This document shows, piece after piece, positions 17,316 to 26,193 of a DNA stretch of 64,000 nucleotides (position 1 is its first letter; each line of letters begins with the position of its first letter). The stretch is from Neobacillus driksii. GTDB taxonomy: Bacteria > Bacillota > Bacilli > Bacillales > Cytobacillaceae. The notes beneath the pieces were generated by a model. It made no database searches. It was not told the DNA's origin and worked only from the letters and a program-made list of their open reading frames with translations. The position numbers and the translations under genes are program-made. The stretch covers positions 62,001-126,000 of the forward strand of contig NZ_JACCBX010000018.1 of assembly GCF_013409995.1 (NCBI RefSeq), given 5' to 3'.

Positions 17316-18044
17316 ATGATTGTATTTAATCAGGTAAATAAGTTTTATGGAGATTTTCAAGTCTTAAAAGATATTAATCTCACAATCAATCAAGGTGAAG
17401 TAGTCGTTGTAATAGGCCCATCCGGTTCAGGGAAAAGTACTCTGCTGCGCTGTATCAACCACCTGGAAACAATCTCCGACGGGACGCTCACCGTAAATGG
17501 GATATCTGTAGGGGATAAAAAGACAGATATCAATAAGCTAAGGCGCAATATTGGCATGGTTTTTCAGCACTTTTATTTATATCCTCACAAAACCGTGCTT
17601 GAAAATATCACTCTAGCTCCTATGAAAGTATTGGGCCAATCCGAAAAAGAAGCTAAGGATACTGCCAGACAATATCTCGAGAAGGTAGGTATTTTAGATA
17701 AGGCCGAATCATATCCATCCCAGCTTTCCGGTGGCCAGCAGCAGCGTGTAGCAATAGCCCGGGGACTTGCAATGAAACCAGAAATTATGCTTTTTGATGA
17801 ACCAACCTCTGCACTCGATCCCGAAATGATCGGGGAGGTTCTAGATGTTATGAAGACTCTGGCAAGGGAAGGCATGACAATGGTCGTAGTAACCCACGAA
17901 ATGGGCTTTGCCAGAGAGGTTGCCGACCGAATCGTTTTTATGGATGCAGGAAGAATTTTAGAAGAGGCTGTTCCGGCTGAATTTTATGAGAATCCTCGTG
18001 AAGAACGGGCGCGCTTATTTCTCAGCCGTATATTAAATCATTAA
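17316..18044 (+). CDS. glnQ: polar amino acid ABC transporter ATPase GlnQ
   Basis: ATPase driving import of glutamine or a related polar amino acid. It has Walker [10 protein letters not shown] near residue 33, Q-loop [11 protein letters not shown] near 81, signature [14 protein letters not shown] near 135, Walker [16 protein letters not shown] near 156, and H-loop [15 protein letters not shown] near 190. The last three are typical of the PAAT family. 242 aa, full length. CAGGAGGTCAAGC precedes the chosen ATG. First gene of glnQ-glnH-glnM-glnP. It lies between mtnKA and the aldolase gene, so a link to that pathway is possible but unproven. Confidence 0.9.
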   Translation: MIVFNQVNKFYGDFQVLKDINLTINQGEVVVVIGPSGSGKSTLLRCINHLETISDGTLTVNGISVGDKKTDINKLRRNIGMVFQHFYLYPHKTVLENITLAPMKVLGQSEKEAKDTARQYLEKVGILDKAESYPSQLSGGQQQRVAIARGLAMKPEIMLFDEPTSALDPEMIGEVLDVMKTLAREGMTMVVVTHEMGFAREVADRIVFMDAGRILEEAVPAEFYENPREERARLFLSRILNH

Positions 18045-18059
18045 TAGGGGGTAAATGGA

Positions 18060-18866
18060 ATGTTCAAAACAAAAAAATTCGTGAAAATGGCGTTAATCAC
18101 TGCAATGGCTGCCATATTTCTTGCCGGGTGCGGCGGGGACAAGGCGTCTACTGATAGCAGCAAGGATGTACTAGCCCAAATCAAGGAAGACAAAAAAATT
18201 GTATTTGGCGTAAAGCATGACACGCGTTTGTTTGGATTGAAAAATCCATCAACAGGTGAAGTGGAAGGGTTCGATATCGATCTTTCCAAAGCGTTGGCAG
18301 AAGAAATGTTTGGCAAGGATGTTAAGCCCGAGTTCGTTGAAGTTACTTCGAAAACAAGGGTAGGTCTCTTAAATAATAGTAAGGTTGATGCGGTTGTCGC
18401 TACGATGACAATCACGGAAGAACGCAAAAAAGAAGTTGATTTTACTGATGTTTATTTTGATGCCGGGCAATCATTGCTTGTGAAAAAAGGCAGCAAGGTT
18501 CAGAGCATTGATGACTTGAAAAAAGGCACAACGGTGCTTGCTGTTAAAGGCTCGACATCTTCAATCAATATTCGTGAGAAAGCGCCTGAAACAACAGTAC
18601 TTGAATTTGAAAACTATGCTGAAGCCTTTACAGCACTAAAGGCAGGTAAGGGTGATGCCCTGACAACAGATGATTCCATTCTTTACGGTATGGCAGAAGA
18701 AGATCCATCATTTGAATTAGTCGGAGGAACCTTTACAGAAGAACCTTACGGAATTGCTGTTAAAAAAGGGAATAAAGAGCTTGTAGATGAGTTGAATAAA
18801 GCCTTAAAAAGCCTGAAGGATTCAGGAAAGTACGATGAGATTAAGGATAAATGGATTAAAAATTAA
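18060..18866 (+). CDS. glnH: polar amino acid ABC transporter substrate-binding lipoprotein
   Basis: Receptor of the Gln-type importer. Signal peptide with lipobox FLAGC (Cys at about residue 24), then a type II periplasmic-binding fold: VKHDTRLFGLKNPSTGEVEG and FDIDLSKALAEEMFG near 60-85, VVATMTITEERKKEVDFTD near 123, and DALTTDDSILYGM near 200. 268 aa. AGGGGG lies 8 nt before the ATG. It is 15 nt after glnQ and followed by a hairpin before the permeases. Glutamine, glutamate or aspartate are likely ligands; sequence alone cannot decide. Confidence 0.88.
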   Translation: MFKTKKFVKMALITAMAAIFLAGCGGDKASTDSSKDVLAQIKEDKKIVFGVKHDTRLFGLKNPSTGEVEGFDIDLSKALAEEMFGKDVKPEFVEVTSKTRVGLLNNSKVDAVVATMTITEERKKEVDFTDVYFDAGQSLLVKKGSKVQSIDDLKKGTTVLAVKGSTSSINIREKAPETTVLEFENYAEAFTALKAGKGDALTTDDSILYGMAEEDPSFELVGGTFTEEPYGIAVKKGNKELVDELNKALKSLKDSGKYDEIKDKWIKN

Positions 18867-18886
18867 TTATTAATACCAGGTTTCTC

Positions 18887-18940
18887 ATCAGGATGGGCTG
18901 TAATCCGTATGCAATCTTTTCGGAGTGAGCTCATCCTGAT
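18887..18940 (+). other. intercistronic hairpin between glnH and glnM
   Basis: ATCAGGATGGGCT (18887-18899) pairs with AGCTCATCCTGAT (18928-18940), 13 pairs with one G-U and a 28-nt loop. No U-tract follows. Probably an mRNA-stabilising or processing structure that favours the receptor gene. Confidence 0.55.
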
Positions 18941-18958
18941 TATTTAGGAGGAGATCGT

Positions 18959-19597
18959 TTGCTGGATTTCTCGATACTAACGACTAATATGGATTCATTT
19001 TTAGAAGGATTAAAAATAACCATAATTGCCAGTTTAATAGCTTTATTAGGAAGTTTTATTTTGGGAACACTTCTTGCTGTTATGCGAATTTCCCCGTTTA
19101 AACCTCTTAACTGGTTGGGGACCGCATATGTTGAATTTATTCGTAATATACCTGTACTAGTTATTGTGTTTTTCGCTTATTTGGCTGGTAACTTTGGCGG
19201 GATGACTGCAGGAACAATCGGGTTGACTATCTATACAGCCGCTTTCATCGCTGAAGCCATCCGTGCCGGAATTATGTCCGTACCAAAAGGGCAAATGGAA
19301 GCTGCCCGTTCGACAGGATTAACTTACGGCCAGGCAATGAGAATAGTTATACTCCCTCAGGCTATAAAGATCGTTATCCCCCCTCTGGGCAACCAATTTA
19401 TCAATTTAGTTAAAAATTCATCCTTGTTAGCAGTTGTTGCAGGAGGGGATTTAATGTATCAGGGGGATTTAATATCTGCAAAAACGTACGTAACCTTTGA
19501 TACCTATGTTTTCGTTGCCTTATTTTATTTAATTTTAACTATACCTTTAAGTCTTGGCGTAGGATATTTAGAAAAACGCTTAGCAAGAAGTAATTAA
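18959..19597 (+). CDS. glnM: polar amino acid ABC transporter permease GlnM
   Basis: One of two related permeases of the importer. About five membrane segments in 212 residues with the His/Glu/Gln-type (HisMQ) signature: YVEFIRNIPVLVIVFFAY near 57 and the EAA loop EAARSTGLTYGQAMRIVILPQA near 116. Start is TTG at 18959 behind AGGAGGAG; no in-frame ATG is suitably placed. glnP follows after 14 nt. Confidence 0.88.
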   Translation: MLDFSILTTNMDSFLEGLKITIIASLIALLGSFILGTLLAVMRISPFKPLNWLGTAYVEFIRNIPVLVIVFFAYLAGNFGGMTAGTIGLTIYTAAFIAEAIRAGIMSVPKGQMEAARSTGLTYGQAMRIVILPQAIKIVIPPLGNQFINLVKNSSLLAVVAGGDLMYQGDLISAKTYVTFDTYVFVALFYLILTIPLSLGVGYLEKRLARSN

Positions 19598-19611
19598 GGG
19601 AGGTGCGCAAG

Positions 19612-20274
19612 ATGGACTTTCTAGCACCGTTCATTGAAGTATATACACCTGAACATTTCAAGTTTTTGCTGGAAGGATTTGGAGTAACCCTTAAGGTTGC
19701 TGCGATTTCAATCGTGCTCAGCTTCATTATTGGCGGACTTATAGGGACTCTAAGATACGCGCGGATACCGGTAGTTTCTCCATTACTTGCTGTGATTGTT
19801 GAGACAATACGTAACCTTCCTCTGCTGCTAATCATTTTCTTCACCTATTTTGTACTGCCCGAAATCGGGATCGAAATGGAAATAACGACAGCGGCCATCG
19901 CAGCATTGACGGTTTTTGAATCAGCCATGCTATCAGAAATTATCCGAAGCGGTTTAAACTCTATTCATAAAGGACAAATTGAAGCAGGACGCGCGTCCGG
20001 CTTGAACTACAACCAGACATTACGCTATATTATCCTGCCTCAGGCGCTGAGAAGAATGGTACCTCCGATTGTCAGTCAATTTATTTCACTGCTTAAAGAT
20101 ACATCGTTAGCTGTCGTCATCGCGTTGCCGGATTTATTACATAACGGACAAATTATTTACGCGCAAAAAGGATCGTATGTGATACCTGTTTTTATAATTG
20201 TGGCGTTGATGTACTTTATCGTTAATTATGCTTTGTCACTAGTTGCGCGTAGGTTAGAATTAAAGCAGTCTTAA
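19612..20274 (+). CDS. glnP: polar amino acid ABC transporter permease GlnP
   Basis: Second permease, paired with GlnM as a heterodimer. It has five or so membrane segments, VIVETIRNLPLLLIIFFTYF near 62, and EAA loop EAGRASGLNYNQTLRYIILPQA near 124. The ATG at 19612 is chosen because AAGGGAGG sits 7 nt upstream; the in-frame GTG at 19603 overlaps that ribosome site. 220 aa. Last gene of the operon, with a terminator starting just past the stop codon. Confidence 0.88.
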   Translation: MDFLAPFIEVYTPEHFKFLLEGFGVTLKVAAISIVLSFIIGGLIGTLRYARIPVVSPLLAVIVETIRNLPLLLIIFFTYFVLPEIGIEMEITTAAIAALTVFESAMLSEIIRSGLNSIHKGQIEAGRASGLNYNQTLRYIILPQALRRMVPPIVSQFISLLKDTSLAVVIALPDLLHNGQIIYAQKGSYVIPVFIIVALMYFIVNYALSLVARRLELKQS

Positions 20275-20275
20275 G

Positions 20276-20310
20276 AATCCGGCTCATTAAATGGGCCGGA
20301 TTTTTGTTTT
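20276..20310 (+). terminator. terminator of glnQHMP
   Basis: AATCCGGC (20276-20283) pairs with GCCGGATT (20295-20302), then TTTGTTTTT. Confidence 0.88.
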
Positions 20311-20432
20311 TAAAAAGTTCATAGTTTATTCTAAAAAAAGAAATAGGTTACATACAATTTTACTGCCAACACATAAAATAAGATTATTGTTAATGGATGA
20401 TTAAAGTTGCTGTAAAAAGGAGTTCTATACTT

Positions 20433-21137
20433 ATGCATGATAACAAACAATACTATTCCGATCTCGAAGCAAGAGCAATGATCTGTGAAATCGGCAGAAG
20501 AATGTATAACAGAAATTATGTAGCCGCGAATGATGGAAATATCTCGGTGAAAGTGAGTCCCAATGAAATATGGACGACACCAACTGGGGTAAGCAAAGGG
20601 TTTATGACTCCTGAAATGATGGTGAAGATGGACCTTTCTGGGAATGTACTATCCGGAAAATTACAGCCTTCATCTGAGGTGAAAATGCACCTGAGGGTTT
20701 ACAATGAAAATTCTGAAGTCCATGGTGTGGTACATGCTCACCCGCAAGTAGCCACTTCTTTTGCAGTTGCAGGAATAAGTTTGGATCAACCAGTTCTGCC
20801 AGAGGCAATTGTCCTGTTAGGGAATGTACCAGTGGCACCGTATGCGTTACCTGGAACACAAGAAGTTCCCGATTCCATTGCACCTTACTGCAAGACACAT
20901 AATGCTGTTCTTTTGGCGAATCACGGAGCACTTACATGGGGAAGAGATTTAATGGAGGCATATTTCCGAATGGAATCCCTCGAACATTGTGCTTCTATTC
21001 TTATGTATTCCAACCATATTTTGAAAAAGTCGAATGAATTAAATAGTTCACAAGTTGCTGACTTAATTAAGATTCGTGAATCGATGGGAGTAAAGGCAGG
21101 CGGCGTTCCGATTAGTGAGGCTGAAAGAAAAGGATAG
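20433..21137 (+). CDS. class II aldolase (fuculose-phosphate/Ald2-DrdA type)
   Basis: Zn-dependent aldolase of the FucA/AraD fold: NDGNISVKVS near residue 31 (phosphate-binding), SSEVKMHLRVY near 80 (the catalytic Glu position of aldolases), VVHAHPQVATSFAVAG near 100 (Zn His pair), and LLANHGALTWGRDL near 160 (third Zn His). The Glu suggests C-C cleavage rather than MtnB-type dehydration. With MtnK- and MtnA-like genes nearby, it would cleave 5-methylthioribulose 1-phosphate or 5-deoxyribulose 1-phosphate to DHAP plus an aldehyde (inferred). ATG 20433 has AAAAAGGAG 10 nt upstream. 234 aa. Confidence 0.82.
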   Translation: MHDNKQYYSDLEARAMICEIGRRMYNRNYVAANDGNISVKVSPNEIWTTPTGVSKGFMTPEMMVKMDLSGNVLSGKLQPSSEVKMHLRVYNENSEVHGVVHAHPQVATSFAVAGISLDQPVLPEAIVLLGNVPVAPYALPGTQEVPDSIAPYCKTHNAVLLANHGALTWGRDLMEAYFRMESLEHCASILMYSNHILKKSNELNSSQVADLIKIRESMGVKAGGVPISEAERKG

Positions 21138-21148
21138 CTGAAGTTCAA

Positions 21149-21199
21149 TAAAGCAGCATAAAACGCAAACTCATTGTTTGAGTCTTATGCTGCTTTTAC
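21149..21199. terminator. bidirectional terminator between aldolase and MBL genes
   Basis: AAGCAGCATAA (21151-21161) pairs perfectly with TTATGCTGCTT (21185-21195); an inner CAAAC/GTTTG pair extends it. T-rich on the plus side, A-rich upstream for the minus strand. Confidence 0.8.
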
Positions 21200-21913
21200 T
21201 TAATTCTCGACCTGTATTTCCTGTAATTTGGTACCTACATTAAGCAACTCAGAGACAAAGGATTCGATATCCCCCACAAGAACTCCGCCATGCCCGGTAC
21301 ACATTACATCTACATTAAAACCATTCATGGCCTTTAGTCCATTTAGAAAGTCATTTAGATCGTCTTTAGCAACCCCTCCATTGCGTAAAAACTCCAGCCA
21401 TTCATGTCTTAGGTCATTTCCTACGGAGACTAAACCATCTTTTGATAGCGGGTCACCGAAAAAGCAGAGGAAATCACCTGTGAAAAGGACTTTAGAAGGT
21501 CTATGGTAGAAAGCAAGCGAGCCAGGAGTGTGGTGACCAACCCAAAGGTATTCAAAGTTATCAACTACACCACGATTTGATAAATCAAAATGGAATTGAT
21601 CTGGTTCTGGATACTCAATAAGGCTGCGTTCTTGATGATGAATATACTTCTTTGCATTTTTTAAAATAGAGGCTCCTTGGACATGATCCTCATGACCATG
21701 TGTGGCTAACACAAATTTAACGTCTTCTGGTGATTTACCCAGCTGTTTTAGAGATTGGACTAAATATTCAGAATGCGCTTCTTTGCTGGAGTCTATTAAA
21801 GTAATGCCATCCTCTTGGACAATAAAATAGCAATTATTATAGGAATTCCAACTGGAATCCCAGATGGCTAAAACATATACATTTTCTTTTACTGCTTCAA
21901 ATAAATACTCCAA
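21200..21913 (-). CDS. metallo-beta-lactamase-fold hydrolase
   Basis: 237-residue MBL-fold protein with the metal motif THGHEDHVQG near residue 71, a further His in GHHTPGSLAFYH near 128, TGDFLCFFGDPLS near 147 (bridging Asp) and CTGHGG near 207. There is no signal peptide. The glyoxalase-II-like layout suggests hydrolysis of a thioester, phosphodiester or lactone; the substrate is unknown. Start is TTG at 21913 after GGGGTAGGAA, a weak choice but the only one preserving the N-terminal strand. Single-gene unit. Confidence 0.8.
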   Translation of the reverse strand: MEYLFEAVKENVYVLAIWDSSWNSYNNCYFIVQEDGITLIDSSKEAHSEYLVQSLKQLGKSPEDVKFVLATHGHEDHVQGASILKNAKKYIHHQERSLIEYPEPDQFHFDLSNRGVVDNFEYLWVGHHTPGSLAFYHRPSKVLFTGDFLCFFGDPLSKDGLVSVGNDLRHEWLEFLRNGGVAKDDLNDFLNGLKAMNGFNVDVMCTGHGGVLVGDIESFVSELLNVGTKLQEIQVEN

Positions 21914-22046
21914 ATTCCTACCCCATAATAACGATATCTTAGATTATTAAGTATATAAGATTTAGAATAGTAAACAAACATAATCGCAAATTAGGAAAAG
22001 AAATGTAATCTCCTTCACTTTATGATTAAGGTGAGGGGGAAAGAAG

Positions 22047-23279
22047 ATGAATTTATTAAAGAAAAAGGATCCATATCAGGTTTATATTTATACGTGTTTC
22101 TTATCACAATTGTTTTTTACCTTTATATTTACCGTAAATTTGTTATATCAAGTTGAAATGGTCCAACTTGAACCGTTGCAGTTAGTTTTAGTGGGGACCG
22201 TTTTGGAGGCGACTGTTTTCCTTTTTGAAATTCCTACTGGAATCCTGTCCGATTTAAAAAGCAGAAAGCTATCTGTTATTATTGGCTTTTTCTTGATTGG
22301 AATAGGTTTTATTATTGAGGGAATGTTTCCGTTTTTCACAGCTGTGATTTTATCTCAAATCATATGGGGGATTGGATATACTTTTACAAGTGGTTCTCAT
22401 CAAGCTTGGATTGCCGATGAGATTGGGGAAGAACGTGCTTCTTCGGCATTTGTCAAAGGCGCGAAGGCAGGTAATCTCGGAAAAGTCCTTGCCATTCCAT
22501 TAAGCATTCTGGCAGGGTATTATATACTCAATTTGCCCATCGTTTTAGGAGGAAGTGGGTTGGTAGTGCTATCCATCCTTTTGGTTTTCTTTATGAAAGA
22601 AGAGAATTTTAAACCAGCTGAAAAAGTGGAGAGAGTATCGGGCTGGAAGAATATCAAGGAAAATATGAGTGAAATTCTTTATTATTCTAGGGTAAATCAT
22701 CTAATGAGAATGCTTTTTCTGATTGCGTTGTTTTTTGGTTTTTATAGTGAGGGATTTGACAGATTGTGGATTCCCCACTTTATAGAACAATCAGGATTAT
22801 CAACCTTATCCGATAGTCAGTTAGTTTTGCTGATGGGCGGGGTTCAATTCATTGTCGTTCTTTTGACATTTGCAGCGCTCCACTTTATTGATAATAGTTC
22901 CATCCACCAGCATCTCAACCATATTTATGTGGCTCTTTTTATTGGCAGCATTTTAATTATCGGTTCATTAATTGGTTTTGCTTTTACTACATTCGCTGTT
23001 GGTTTATTAGCTTTTTATATCATTATCCAAATTTCAAGAAGCATTATGTATCCGTTGGAGACGGTTTGGCTGAATAAAATCATTCCAGATTCCTCTACAC
23101 GTGCTACCTTTTTTTCAGTTAAAGGCCAGGTTGACGCAATTGGACAAATTGGCGGCGGACCTGTGATTGGTCTGATTGCTTCAAACTTTACGATAAAAGT
23201 AGCGATTATGGGTAGTGCGATTATTTTAATGCCTGTCCTATTTTTATATCAGCATATTATGAAAAAAACTAGAGGGTGA
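22047..23279 (+). CDS. MFS transporter, probable efflux protein
   Basis: 410 residues with about 12 membrane segments. Family motif A is recognisable as GILSDLKSRKLSVIIG near residue 65, and EIPTG precedes it. The overall pattern resembles drug-efflux-type MFS proteins (tetracycline/macrolide-exporter branch). GAGGGGGAAAG precedes the ATG. It converges with an AraC/GyrI-type gene whose stop lies only 4 bp away. Such regulators often control neighbouring exporters, but orientation here is convergent, so control is uncertain. Substrate unknown. Confidence 0.82.
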   Translation: MNLLKKKDPYQVYIYTCFLSQLFFTFIFTVNLLYQVEMVQLEPLQLVLVGTVLEATVFLFEIPTGILSDLKSRKLSVIIGFFLIGIGFIIEGMFPFFTAVILSQIIWGIGYTFTSGSHQAWIADEIGEERASSAFVKGAKAGNLGKVLAIPLSILAGYYILNLPIVLGGSGLVVLSILLVFFMKEENFKPAEKVERVSGWKNIKENMSEILYYSRVNHLMRMLFLIALFFGFYSEGFDRLWIPHFIEQSGLSTLSDSQLVLLMGGVQFIVVLLTFAALHFIDNSSIHQHLNHIYVALFIGSILIIGSLIGFAFTTFAVGLLAFYIIIQISRSIMYPLETVWLNKIIPDSSTRATFFSVKGQVDAIGQIGGGPVIGLIASNFTIKVAIMGSAIILMPVLFLYQHIMKKTRG

Positions 23280-23283
23280 GATT

Positions 23284-24228
23284 TCATCCTCTTTCCTTTA
23301 TGGGAATATGAATCTCCATATAGATTTTGTCGTAATCCCAGTGGTGGCAATGTTCATCATAGTATTCAAAGTCAAAAGCCTCTTCATCCACCTCATAGGA
23401 AGATTGAGGGAACCAGTCCTCCAAAATATATTTCCATGTTCCTTTTATAGCTGAAGCAAATTTCTCTACTTCAACCAACGGAGTTCTAAACACAGCGTAA
23501 GTAACCGCTGGTATTTGTAATGTTGTCAGCCCATTTGGTAGCGAGGTACCTTCTTCGAAATCAACAGCAAATAAATAGATAAACTTATTATCTACTGCTG
23601 AAGGACTTAAATTAATACAGTACTCCCCATGCTTTTTAGGAGCTAACGAGTTATATAAAAACCTTTCGATGGAACCATCTGCCAGCCCCTCTTGGTCCCA
23701 AATCGCCGGTGCATCTCTTGTATAAGATACTTTTCCCATATTAATTTCGAATGTTTTACCTGCGACAGTGAAGGCCTCCCTCTTTACAATCATTGGCTGC
23801 ATCACAATTCCGCCTGTGTTCTTTTGATGAATCGTAATCAAATCTAATTTTTGCGGCAATGATTTGGGGCAATGAATTTTATATAGACTAGGAGGGCTTC
23901 CAAAGCATTTTTTAAAAGCTTTTGTAAAACCGGCATGGGTTTCAAACCCGTAATCCATCGCAATTTGGATAACCTTTTTTCCATTGACGAGTTCGTGTAA
24001 TGCATACTGGAGTCTCCTTTTTACGACATAGTCCATTAAGGTATAACCTGTATACTTCTGAAAAACCCGATAAAAATGGTAAGGGGAATATCCTGTCATA
24101 GTCGCTAAGCTCTCTGGAGCAATTTCGTCCTTAATATGTTCTTCAATATAATCGATTACTTGTTGCAGCAGCAGTAACTGTTGGATAGCTATCACCTCAA
24201 ATCTATTAAGCTTTTTTGATAACGGCAT
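23284..24228 (-). CDS. AraC-family regulator with GyrI-like ligand domain
   Basis: Two AraC helix-turn-helix units occupy about residues 18-118 (ESLATMTGYSPYHFYRVFQKY-type first helix pair, then IAMDYGFETHAGFTKAFKK). After a linker comes a GyrI-like small-molecule-binding domain (about 145-314), with VKREAFTVAGKTFEI, DGSIERFLYN and YMEIHIPI near the end. This architecture (Rob/BmrR-like effector domain) senses hydrophobic or cationic compounds. The start is uncertain: ATG 24228 lacks a clear ribosome site, and the conserved part begins about 20 residues later near a GAGGTG. Confidence 0.85.
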   Translation of the reverse strand: MPLSKKLNRFEVIAIQQLLLLQQVIDYIEEHIKDEIAPESLATMTGYSPYHFYRVFQKYTGYTLMDYVVKRRLQYALHELVNGKKVIQIAMDYGFETHAGFTKAFKKCFGSPPSLYKIHCPKSLPQKLDLITIHQKNTGGIVMQPMIVKREAFTVAGKTFEINMGKVSYTRDAPAIWDQEGLADGSIERFLYNSLAPKKHGEYCINLSPSAVDNKFIYLFAVDFEEGTSLPNGLTTLQIPAVTYAVFRTPLVEVEKFASAIKGTWKYILEDWFPQSSYEVDEEAFDFEYYDEHCHHWDYDKIYMEIHIPIKERG

Positions 24229-24324
24229 CAAAATATAATGTGTTGAAATTCTCCGGTTTCTACTTCATTATAAGGATAGAGACATTTATAGGAAATAAGT
24301 ATATTGTGATGAAGGAAGTAGATT

Positions 24325-25491
24325 ATGACGGAAGAAAACATAACCCGCATTGATTTAGATGGCAAAGAAATTATTTTAATTGGTACTGCTCATGTTTCCA
24401 AACAAAGTGTAGAGCAGGTTAAAGAGGTTATTGACCGAGAACGTCCAGATTCTGTTTGTATTGAATTGGATGACCAACGCTACAGGTCGATCATGGAAGG
24501 CAGCAAATGGAGAGAAACGGATATCTTTAAAGTCATAAAAGAAAAAAAGGCAACATTATTAATCATGAATTTAGCGATTTCCTCCTTCCAAAATCGTTTA
24601 GCCAAGCAATTTGACACAAAACCAGGTCAGGAAATGATTCAAGGGATTGAATCAGCAAAAGAGATAGGGGCTGAGCTCGTTTTAGCCGACCGTAATATCC
24701 AAATTACGTTCTCGCGTATATGGGGTAATGTTGGTGTCTGGGGAAAAGCTCAGCTGCTCACGTCAATTATTTATAGTATTTTTAATAAAGAAACTATTTC
24801 AGAAGAAGAACTTGAAAAAATGAAGACTCAAGATACATTGAATGCTTCGCTTGCGGAAATATCTGAAGCTTTTCCTAAATTAAAGAAACCTTTAATTGAC
24901 GAGCGTGATCAATACCTAGCTCAAAAAATTAAAGAAGCACCTGGAAAAAAGGTTGTTGCAGTTCTTGGAGCAGCGCACGTTCCAGGAATTACAAAAGAAA
25001 TTCATAATGACCAGGATCTGCAAGCACTCACAAAAACAAAGCCGAAATCTAAAACACCGCAAATTATCGGCTGGGCAATCCCAGTGCTCATTGTTGCTCT
25101 CATTGCGTTTACCTTTTTTCTTAACCCTGCCGCTGGTATGGATCAAGCGATTAGCTGGATACTTTGGACTGGGATCACAGCCGCAATTGGTGCTGCTGCA
25201 GCCTTGGCTCACCCGCTGGCGATTTTATCTGCCTTTATTGCCGCGCCAATCACCACTTTGCATCCGTTACTTGCAGCAGGATGGGTGTCTGGAATTGTCC
25301 AAGCTTATATCAAACGCCCAAGTGTCGCAGACTTTGAAACATTATCAGAAGATGTTTTCTCCATTAAAGGCTTTTGGCGTAATAAATTTACAAGGGTTCT
25401 ATTAGTCATCATCCTTACCAACATTGGAGGTTCATTTGGAACCTTTATCGGGGGAGCAGACGTGATTCGTACGTTCCTTAATAATTTGTAA
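24325..25491 (+). CDS. TraB/PrgY-family membrane protein
   Basis: Opens with the TraB-family core: EIILIGTAHVSKQSVEQVKEV near residue 14, PDSVCIELDDQRY near 40, and VVAVLGAAHVPGI near 212. C-terminal to this are three or four membrane segments (about 245-385), including PVLIVALIAFTFFLNPAAG and a hydrophobic stretch at the end. The family is named after enterococcal pheromone-shutdown proteins; related fold members are metalloproteases with paired GTAH-type and E/R motifs. Function in Bacillus is unknown. 388 aa, full length. Monocistronic with its own terminator. Confidence 0.85.
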   Translation: MTEENITRIDLDGKEIILIGTAHVSKQSVEQVKEVIDRERPDSVCIELDDQRYRSIMEGSKWRETDIFKVIKEKKATLLIMNLAISSFQNRLAKQFDTKPGQEMIQGIESAKEIGAELVLADRNIQITFSRIWGNVGVWGKAQLLTSIIYSIFNKETISEEELEKMKTQDTLNASLAEISEAFPKLKKPLIDERDQYLAQKIKEAPGKKVVAVLGAAHVPGITKEIHNDQDLQALTKTKPKSKTPQIIGWAIPVLIVALIAFTFFLNPAAGMDQAISWILWTGITAAIGAAAALAHPLAILSAFIAAPITTLHPLLAAGWVSGIVQAYIKRPSVADFETLSEDVFSIKGFWRNKFTRVLLVIILTNIGGSFGTFIGGADVIRTFLNNL

Positions 25492-25503
25492 CGTGTCATG
25501 TGT

Positions 25504-25535
25504 TACCACAGTTCTAGGACTGTGGTATTTTTTTA
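25504..25535 (+). terminator. terminator of the TraB-family gene
   Basis: TACCACAGT (25504-25512) pairs perfectly with ACTGTGGTA (25519-25527), then TTTTTTT. Confidence 0.88.
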
Positions 25536-25550
25536 TGGATTAATTAGTTT

Positions 25551-26093
25551 GGCACGTAAAGTAGGGATTTGGCACGTAAACTTTAAAATCGGCACGTAAA
25601 ATACAAATTTGGCATGTAAAATTATAAAACGGCACATAAATTAAAAAAAGGTAACTTAAGAGCGATCTAGTGTTGGTACCAAACCAATATCAATGACGTT
25701 GGACTGGCATTCCGCCAGCCTTTTTATAGATTTTTATTAGTACCTGCATCAGTTTGGAAGGTAATTCTAGAGATGGCACGTAAACTTTAAAATCGGCACG
25801 TAAAATACAAATTTGGCACGTAAAATTATAAAACGGCACATAAATTAAAAAAGGTAATTTAAGAGCGATCTAGTGTTGGTCCCACACCATATCAATGACG
25901 TTGGACTGGCATATCGCCAGCCTTTTAATAGATTTTTATTAGTGCCTGCATCAGTTTGGAAGGATTCTAGAGATGGCACGTAAAGTAGGGATTTGGCACG
26001 TAAACTTTAAAATCGGCACGTAAAATACAAATTTGGCACGTAATATCATAAACGAAACATAAAACAAAAAAGGTAATGTATAAGAGGTCTAGG
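25551..26093. repeat. tandem array: 2.5 units with 20-bp-periodic GGCACGTAAA repeats
   Basis: GGCACGTAAA or a one-base variant occurs at 25551, 25571, 25591, 25611 and 25631; at 25775, 25795, 25815 and 25835; and at 25975, 25995, 26015 and 26035, always exactly 20 bp apart within a block. The 10-bp spacers differ inside a block (such as CTTTAAAATC and ATACAAATTT) but are the same from block to block. Each of the first two blocks is followed by about 120 bp of conserved sequence containing a hairpin, CTGGC-N5-GCCAG plus a T-tract. Unit offsets are 204 and 220 bp; unit 2 lacks one 20-bp repeat. No open frame of note. The array fills the gene-free stretch 25536-26193. Confidence 0.9.
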
Positions 26094-26193
26094 ATTGGGA
26101 TCGCTGTAAAATATTGTCGAACGTTTACTAGGTAATCGGTCAGCGGGCTGAAGTAGAATAGAGGTAATAGACTTGTTTAAGGGGTTGAAATAG

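Noticed and set aside
25551-26060. CRISPR array
   Set aside because: Repeats are only 10 bp, spacers are 10 bp and recur between blocks, and there are no cas genes nearby.
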